This document shows positions 58,588 through 64,000 of a stretch of 64,000 nt of DNA, in pieces. The translations under genes and the position numbers were made by a program. The DNA is taken from NCBI RefSeq assembly GCF_015182315.1, contig NZ_PRDL01000001.1, positions 3,348,001 through 3,412,000 on the forward strand, read 5' to 3'. How positions within the stretch are numbered: the first letter of the stretch is position 1; each line of letters starts with the position of its first letter. Source of the DNA: Cellvibrio polysaccharolyticus (GTDB lineage: Bacteria > Pseudomonadota > Gammaproteobacteria > Pseudomonadales > Cellvibrionaceae). Under the pieces are notes generated by a model, which made no database searches, had not been told where the DNA came from, and worked only from the letters and a program-made list of their open reading frames with translations.

Positions 58588-60338
58588 GATACCGGTTTCC
58601 CCTTGGCAGGCTTGGAAACCATATTCTCCGGCTTGACAGTTTCTTCGTTTTTTCTGGGCGGAACCTGCAACATACGCAAGGCGCCTTCAGTCACTTTGGA
58701 AAAAACCGGAGCAGCGGCGAGGCCGCCAGCATATTTTTCGCGCTTGGGTTCATCAATAACAACCACGGCAACAATCCGTGGATCTTCAGCAGGCGCCATA
58801 CCGGCAAAAGAGGCCATGTAACGATTTTCATCGTAGCCCTGCGGGCCTACTTTGCGCACCGTGCCGGTTTTACCGGCAACAGAATAAGACACCGCACGGG
58901 CGCGACTACCGGTACCTTCGGTACTGGCCACACGTTTGAGCATGTCGGTAATTTCGTTGGTCAGGTCGGTGCTGACGACTTGTTCGGCTTCCTGCACCTG
59001 ATCTACCCGCAACAGGGAAACCGGACGCTTGTAACCACCACTGGCGATAACGCCGTAAGCCTGCGCCATTTGCAATACGGAAACATTCATACCGTAGCCG
59101 AAAGACAAGGTAGCCCGCTGGATAGGACGCCATCTTTTAAAAGAAGGCAGCATGCCAGCGGTTTCACCTGGAAAGCCGGTGCCGATGGCCTGGCCAAGCC
59201 CGAGGCGCGCATACATGTTACGAATGATGTCCGGCTCCAGCTCCAGTGCCAGCTTGGTCATGCCCACCTGGCTGGATTTGGCAATAACCTTGGAAAGGTC
59301 CATCACGCCGTAATTGATCGGATCGCGCAGGGTTTTGGTGCCGACACGGATATAACCAGGGCTGGTGTTGATCAGATCATCCGATTTGAAGCGACCGGTT
59401 TCCAGCGCCGCCATCACCGCAATCGGCTTGACGGTAGAACCGGGTTCGTAGTTATCGGTAATGGCACGGTTGCGCAAACCGGCACCACGGGAGTGGCTGC
59501 GATCGTTAGGGTTGTACGACGGCCAGTTGGCCATCGCCAGCACTTCGCCGGTATCCACATCCAGAATAACGAGAGAACCGGCGATAGCGCCGGTGTCTTC
59601 TACTGCCAGTTTCAGCTCGCGATAAGCGAGGTATTGCAAGCGAAGATCAATACTGAGTGTGAGGTTCTGGCCGGAGCGGGCAGATTTGATCAGTTGCACT
59701 TCTTTGACGGTGCGCCCTCGCAAATCCTTGAGCACCTGCTTGGCACCGTTCTCGCCAGACAACCAGGCGTCGTAAGCGAGTTCCATGCCTTCCTGACCAC
59801 GGTCATCAATGTCGGTCATGCCAACCAGATGTGCGGTTACGTCACCTGCCGGGTAATAACGACGGTATTCGGTTTGGCCGTAAACGCCAGGAATGTCGAG
59901 AGCCAGAATACCTTCCGCAGTTTGCGGCGGAACGTGACGCAGCAGATACATAAATTCTTTGGTGCCGAAGCGGCCCAAGCGGGATTCAAGATCAGCCTTG
60001 CTCAGATTCAATGCCTGGGCGAGTTCAGCCCAGCGGTTCGGTGCCTGTAACAGCACCTGCGGATTGGCCCACAAAGAAATGACCGGCGTGCTCACCGCCA
60101 GCGGTGAGCCATTACGATCGGTGATTACACCGCGATAGGCAGTAATGGATTCGGTACGCAGGGTGCGCGACTGCCCCTGATCCTGCAGAAACACATAGCC
60201 TTTATCGTTAGGCAGTACCTGAAGGTTGGCGAGGTGCCAGACCAATGTGAGTGACAGCAACACCATCACCACAGCCACGGCGTAAAAACGCCAGCGGGCA
60301 ACTTTGAGGGGGGATGAATTGCTGTTGAGGTTATTCAT
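58584..60338 (-). CDS. ftsI: Septal transpeptidase FtsI (PBP3)
   Basis: 584 residues. One N-terminal membrane helix (about 18-38), a non-penicillin-binding module and the transpeptidase domain with nucleophile S301 in EPGSTVKP, and the KTG box K490-T491-G492. The second active-site motif reads S355-S356-Q357 (KSSQVGM) where E. coli and P. aeruginosa PBP3 have SSN. It cross-links septal peptidoglycan with FtsW. It overlaps ftsL by eight bases. Confidence 0.97.
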   Translation of the reverse strand: MNNLNSNSSPLKVARWRFYAVAVVMVLLSLTLVWHLANLQVLPNDKGYVFLQDQGQSRTLRTESITAYRGVITDRNGSPLAVSTPVISLWANPQVLLQAPNRWAELAQALNLSKADLESRLGRFGTKEFMYLLRHVPPQTAEGILALDIPGVYGQTEYRRYYPAGDVTAHLVGMTDIDDRGQEGMELAYDAWLSGENGAKQVLKDLRGRTVKEVQLIKSARSGQNLTLSIDLRLQYLAYRELKLAVEDTGAIAGSLVILDVDTGEVLAMANWPSYNPNDRSHSRGAGLRNRAITDNYEPGSTVKPIAVMAALETGRFKSDDLINTSPGYIRVGTKTLRDPINYGVMDLSKVIAKSSQVGMTKLALELEPDIIRNMYARLGLGQAIGTGFPGETAGMLPSFKRWRPIQRATLSFGYGMNVSVLQMAQAYGVIASGGYKRPVSLLRVDQVQEAEQVVSTDLTNEITDMLKRVASTEGTGSRARAVSYSVAGKTGTVRKVGPQGYDENRYMASFAGMAPAEDPRIVAVVVIDEPKREKYAGGLAAAPVFSKVTEGALRMLQVPPRKNEETVKPENMVSKPAKGKPVS

Positions 60339-60642
60339 TGCCGGTCACCATAATAATGTGATCAGCAGTTGCCGGGATCATATTCAGTTTACTGGTGGCA
60401 ATCGCCTCGACACGGCTGTAAGCCGCCCAGGTACTTTGCTCCAGCAGATATTGGCCCCATTCGATTTGCAAGGCCGATGCTTCGCGGCGCTGGGTTTCCA
60501 GCGTGTGCACCAGCTTGCGCACTTCATGGGTTGAAGCCACCACGCCCAGCGCGGAAACCACAATCAACACCCACAAAAAAACAATACAGGCCAACGCCAG
60601 TGGCGTTACCGATGTATTGAATTTGCGTGAGAGTGCGCCCAT
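60331..60642 (-). CDS. ftsL: Cell division protein FtsL
   Basis: 103 residues from the ATG at 60642. Short cytoplasmic tail, one membrane helix (about 15-40) and a periplasmic coiled coil (HEVRKLVHTLETQRREASALQ) ending in a region with VEAIATSKLNM. It forms the FtsQLB complex. Family identity is supported mostly by position and layout. Confidence 0.93.
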   Translation of the reverse strand: MGALSRKFNTSVTPLALACIVFLWVLIVVSALGVVASTHEVRKLVHTLETQRREASALQIEWGQYLLEQSTWAAYSRVEAIATSKLNMIPATADHIIMVTGNE

Positions 60643-60675
60643 AACCAATCCGAAAAAAGTGAAGAATCAAAATAT

Positions 60676-61605
60676 TTAGATTTTTTCTGCAATGCGCATA
60701 ATCGCACTGCGTGAACGAACGTTACCGCTAACTTCTCCATCACCGGCTTTTACCGGTTTGCCGCAGCTGCGCAAACGTTTGTTCAATTGATCTTCCCGAA
60801 CCGGCAAACCACGGGGCACCTGATCACCCTGTTCCTGCCGGCGAATAAAGCGCTTCACCAGACGGTCTTCCAGAGAGTGGAAGCTGATCACCACCAGACG
60901 CCCACCCGGTGCCAACACATTTACCGCTTGCTCAAGCACTGCTTCGAGATCGCCCAGTTCGTTGTTAATGTGAATACGAACAGCCTGAAACGCGCGTGTT
61001 GCCGGGTGCTTTCCTTTTTCCCAGGCCGGGTTGGCCTCGCGAATCACCGAGGCAAAATGCCCGGTGCGTTCAAACGGCTTTTTTTGCCGCTCGGCCAAAA
61101 CGGCTCTGGCCATACGCTTGGCAAAACGCTCTTCGCCGTATTCCTTTAATACCCAGGCGATGTCGGCCTCGTCGGCGCTGTTGATCCATTCGGCGGCGCT
61201 TTGACCACGGGTTTGATCCATGCGCATATCCAGCGGGCCGTCCTGTTGAAAGCTGAAGCCGCGTTCGGCTTCATCCAATTGAGGAGAGGACACCCCCAGA
61301 TCAAGCAACACGCCCTGCACTTTGCCCAGCAAACCGCGATCGGTAATTTCCTGCTGCAAGGCGGCAAAGGATTCATGAGCAATAGCAAAACGGGAGTCGT
61401 CCGAAAACCGTTGATGCGCTACTTCAATTGCTGCTACATCTTTATCAAACGCCAGCAATTTTCCGTCTGCTTGCAAACGCTGCAAAATCAACCCGGAGTG
61501 ACCGCCGCGGCCAAAGGTGCCATCAACGTAAAAACCGGAATGATCTGTCAGTAATGCATCAACCGCTTCATCGAGAAGCACTGTGATATGGGGTTGGTTA
61601 TTCAC
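60676..61605 (-). CDS. rsmH: 16S rRNA (cytosine1402-N4)-methyltransferase RsmH
   Basis: 309 residues, GTG start with AGGAG upstream. HITVLLDEAVDAL, SAM motif VDGTFGRGGHSGLIL, LLDLGVSSPQLD, and the C-terminal VISFHSLEDRLVKRF signature. It methylates C1402 of 16S rRNA. Classical mraW position. Confidence 0.97.
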   Translation of the reverse strand: MNNQPHITVLLDEAVDALLTDHSGFYVDGTFGRGGHSGLILQRLQADGKLLAFDKDVAAIEVAHQRFSDDSRFAIAHESFAALQQEITDRGLLGKVQGVLLDLGVSSPQLDEAERGFSFQQDGPLDMRMDQTRGQSAAEWINSADEADIAWVLKEYGEERFAKRMARAVLAERQKKPFERTGHFASVIREANPAWEKGKHPATRAFQAVRIHINNELGDLEAVLEQAVNVLAPGGRLVVISFHSLEDRLVKRFIRRQEQGDQVPRGLPVREDQLNKRLRSCGKPVKAGDGEVSGNVRSRSAIMRIAEKI

Positions 61606-61614
61606 CGGAATCTC

Positions 61615-62055
61615 CTAGAGTGTCAGCGCAAGTAATTCAGCCGGGATTTCGTCATCCGCCGACTCGTCCAGTAAGGCGAGCCAGGAATCCTCACTCCACA
61701 ATTCCAGTTTTTTCCCCTGCCCGACCAGCATCACTTTCTTTTCCATTCGGGCGTAATCACGGAGAGTAGCCGGCACGAGAACCCGGCCATTGGCATCAAT
61801 ATCGAGTTGCGTGGCATAACCGATGGTGATGCGTTTCACTCGCTGAGCCTGTTTATTGAAACTGGGTAATGCTTCGATTTGTGGCAACAAACGCAGCCAT
61901 TCAGGCTCCGGATAAACCAGCAAACAACGGTCACTGGTATGTGCGGTAATAACCAGACGCCCACCACAGCTTTCCGCCAACTCATCTCTTATACGAGTCG
62001 GTATCGCCATGCGACCTTTCGGGTCCATGCTGATGGAATGGCTGCCAGTAAACAC
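61615..62055 (-). CDS. mraZ: Transcriptional regulator MraZ
   Basis: 146 residues with two AbrB-like MraZ domains, each with the DxxGR core: SISMDPKGRMAIPTRIRDEL (about 7-26) and LDIDANGRVLVPATLRDYA (about 85-105). It binds TGGGN repeats upstream of its own operon and represses the dcw cluster in E. coli. The matching repeats are seen 26 bases upstream of its start. Confidence 0.97.
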   Translation of the reverse strand: MFTGSHSISMDPKGRMAIPTRIRDELAESCGGRLVITAHTSDRCLLVYPEPEWLRLLPQIEALPSFNKQAQRVKRITIGYATQLDIDANGRVLVPATLRDYARMEKKVMLVGQGKKLELWSEDSWLALLDESADDEIPAELLALTL

Positions 62056-62080
62056 GTTTGATTATTTTTCCGTCTGAATT

Positions 62081-62115
62081 TCCACAAAAAACCACTATTA
62101 CCCACTTTTTCCCAC
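62081..62115 (-). promoter_or_regulatory. mraZ: MraZ operator
   Basis: On the minus strand four direct repeats with a ten-base period: GTGGGAAAAA, GTGGGTAATA, GTGGTTTTTT, GTGGA. The first two contain the TGGG core and the others TGG. Spacing and core match the MraZ box described in E. coli (TGGGN, N5). It lies just downstream of the predicted transcription start. Confidence 0.85.
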
Positions 62116-62123
62116 TGTTGCAC

Positions 62124-62151
62124 ACTATAAATCCAGGCAGGGCAAAGTCAA
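62124..62151 (-). promoter_or_regulatory. Sigma-70 promoter of the dcw cluster (mraZ)
   Basis: Minus strand TTGACT (62151-62146), 16-base spacer, TATAGT (62129-62124). The predicted start near 62117 abuts the MraZ operator, a layout that fits autorepression. Confidence 0.75.
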
Positions 62152-62532
62152 GCGAACAAAGGCGCGAAAATACGCATGAATAAAGGCTTGGCGGGGAGGT
62201 TGCTGTATATAAAATCAGGGGTTTTCAAGGAAGGGGATGCAGCCGAAAACTGAAATTCTCACGCCTTTCAAACAAATAAACGCAACACTTAATGTATTAC
62301 ATTAAGTTTGAAATTATTTGGAACCAAAAGATAAAATTTATAGAGGAAAGAAATATAACCAAAAAGCAGGTGTTAAGCGCATCACAGTTTTTGCGAGACG
62401 CCGATAATGCTATCTCAAAGCGGGCCGCGCAGCCAATAATTTTTTACTGCAAAATCACTGCGATTGCGCCAAATCAATCTAATCGCACCTTCAGCAAAAC
62501 GCAAGTCAGCCATTGTATGAAACTGTAGAACG
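62152..62532. other. Gene-free region between mraZ promoter and rnpB
   Basis: About 380 bases, AT-rich between 62270 and 62400. An open frame at 62292-62528 on the plus strand has no ribosome-binding site, no family resemblance and an Asn/Lys/Ile-rich composition, so I do not call it. Nothing else recognised. Confidence 0.55.
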
Positions 62533-62561
62533 AAAAATCCCGGGCCTTGTGGGCCCGGGAT
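62533..62561 (-). terminator. Intrinsic terminator of rnpB
   Basis: ATCCCGGGCC and GGCCCGGGAT form a perfect ten-base-pair stem with a five-base loop, followed on the minus strand by a T run. It begins about ten bases beyond the rnpB 3' end. Confidence 0.9.
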
Positions 62562-62569
62562 CAGGATAA

Positions 62570-62961
<392 letters not shown>

Positions 62962-63133
62962 GGCGTGCACAGTAATCGCACAGATCGCAAAGCGCAAGGT
63001 AATTTTCCCCCGGCGACAGCCCGCAAGCCGCCCGCGCCAGACGACAAAGTCAGACAGTCTTTTCCCGGAGAAAACATCCGTATAGGATGCAACACAGCGA
63101 TACCATAACAAGGATAAATCCCGGAAGATTTTC

Positions 63134-64000
63134 ATGAAGACCGCCCGATCTGCACTTTACCTCGCCCTTTTGGCCACGCTCTCGCCATCGCTGCTGGCCA
63201 GCACGGCACACCCGATGCTGGAAGAAGTTTACGTAACCGCCCAGAAGCGGCAACAAACGGCACGCGAGGTGCCTGTTTCCTTGCAAGCCATCAGCGGTGA
63301 ACAATTAAACAGCCGACACCTTACCGGCATTGAACAGATGAGCGACTACCTGCCCGGGCTCAGCATGTCACAGACCGGCATAGGTACACATATTGCGATT
63401 CGCGGTATTGCCTCGGGCGTTAACCAGGGGTTTGAGCAATCGGCGGCGCAATTTGTAGATGGCATTCATTTTGGCCGCGCCCAGTTATCCCGTGCACCAC
63501 TGCTGGACGTTGAACGCGTTGAAGTATTGAAAGGGCCGCAAAGTATTCTCTTCGGAAAAAATAGCACCGCTGGCGCGATCAGCATAACAACCGCCAAACC
63601 CGGCGAAAACCGCGAGGGCGAGCTGCGGGTGCTGCACGAGCCGGAGCATGGCGAAACCGATGTCCGCTTTGTGGTGAGCGGCCCGATAAGCGACAACCTC
63701 TCTGCGCGGTTTGCTGCGCTGGATCGCCGCATGGATGGTTATTACCACAACACCACGCTGGATCGCGATGAAAGCGGCGATATCGAACAGCTCTACCGCC
63801 TGTCGCTCAACTGGACACCGAACGATTGGCAAATTTTTCTTAAAGCCGAAAAAGGCCGGTTTGATAGCGAGGGTCGCAATATCGAAGTGGTACAGCCGGT
63901 GCTCAACCCGCACGTCGGCCGCCCTCCGGTGCAGTACGCCAGCGTGCTGAGCGCGCTCACCCAGGGGAATTATCAACTGGATACCCGGCAGGATTTCAAG
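63134..64000 (+). CDS. TonB-dependent receptor, N-terminal part
   Basis: 289 codons, open to the right edge. A signal peptide (about 1-22, ending LLASTA) precedes a TonB box (EEVYVTAQKR) at about 30-40. The plug domain follows (VPVSLQAISGEQL, YLPGLSMSQTG, IRGIASG, VDGIHFGR, VEVLKGPQSILFGKNSTAGAISITT at about 45-155) and then the first barrel strands. It imports a substrate across the outer membrane with TonB-ExbBD energy. The VTAQKR box and LKGP..LFGKN motif belong to a receptor class abundant in Cellvibrionaceae and sphingomonads; substrate cannot be predicted from this part. Confidence 0.93.
   Translation, partial: MKTARSALYLALLATLSPSLLASTAHPMLEEVYVTAQKRQQTAREVPVSLQAISGEQLNSRHLTGIEQMSDYLPGLSMSQTGIGTHIAIRGIASGVNQGFEQSAAQFVDGIHFGRAQLSRAPLLDVERVEVLKGPQSILFGKNSTAGAISITTAKPGENREGELRVLHEPEHGETDVRFVVSGPISDNLSARFAALDRRMDGYYHNTTLDRDESGDIEQLYRLSLNWTPNDWQIFLKAEKGRFDSEGRNIEVVQPVLNPHVGRPPVQYASVLSALTQGNYQLDTRQDFK

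Noticed and set aside
62292..62528. 78-codon plus-strand frame before rnpB
   Set aside because: No ribosome-binding site, AT-driven composition and overlap with the rnpB terminator.
63485..63976. 163-codon minus-strand frame at the right edge
   Set aside because: Antisense to the TonB-dependent receptor, whose plug motifs are clear.

Overview
The window comes from the chromosome of a gammaproteobacterium, most probably of the Cellvibrionaceae or a close relative in the Pseudomonas-Cellvibrio group. Gene content and order match Pseudomonas aeruginosa at several points: a Che2-type chemotaxis operon (cheY-cheA-cheW-receptor-cheR-cheD-cheB), ampE-ampD, nadC next to pilA-pilB-pilC-pilD-coaE-yacG, and mutT-argJ-secA-lpxC followed by the whole dcw (division and cell wall) cluster up to mraZ and rnpB. 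The assignment rests on remembered family and synteny knowledge, not on a search.

Layout. 1-2300: the start of a DUF2142-type membrane protein and a large polytopic membrane protein, probably surface-polysaccharide related. 2509-10864: complete chemotaxis operon on the minus strand, with two receptors, one cytoplasmic with tandem PAS domains and a C-terminal CheR-docking pentapeptide. 11214-15112: class I fumarase and a Cache-type receptor. 15113-15779: gene-free stretch with six perfect DnaA boxes and a 53-bp duplication. 15780-20620: coiled-coil membrane protein, groES-groEL with a sigma-32-like promoter, fxsA, and a DUF481 outer-membrane protein. 20728-24530: alkyltransferase-like protein, then ampG, yajQ, ampE and ampD (muropeptide recycling). 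24618-28265: a DUF1631 protein and nadC. 28386-37105: the type IV pilus region. 37182-39426: a Nudix/ThiE-like fusion and argJ. 39556-39729: a MITE-like inverted-repeat element. 39764-62055: secA, an M23 peptidase, lpxC and the dcw cluster, all on the minus strand, led by a sigma-70 promoter and an MraZ operator. 62570-62961: rnpB. 63134-64000: start of a TonB-dependent receptor that runs off the window.

The most interesting part is the slot between nadC and pilA. In P. aeruginosa this slot holds interchangeable pilin-accessory genes (tfpO, tfpW, tfpX, tfpY, tfpZ). Here it holds an OpgB/LtaS-like phosphoglycerol transferase, a membrane-anchored glycerophosphodiesterase-like protein and a TfpX/TfpZ-like protein, behind a pilin that ends in Cys-Arg-Ser. 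I infer a possible phosphoglycerol pilin-modification cassette with a built-in remover; this is a hypothesis. The DnaA-box cluster, far from any dnaA or gyrB gene, is the second signal worth checking.
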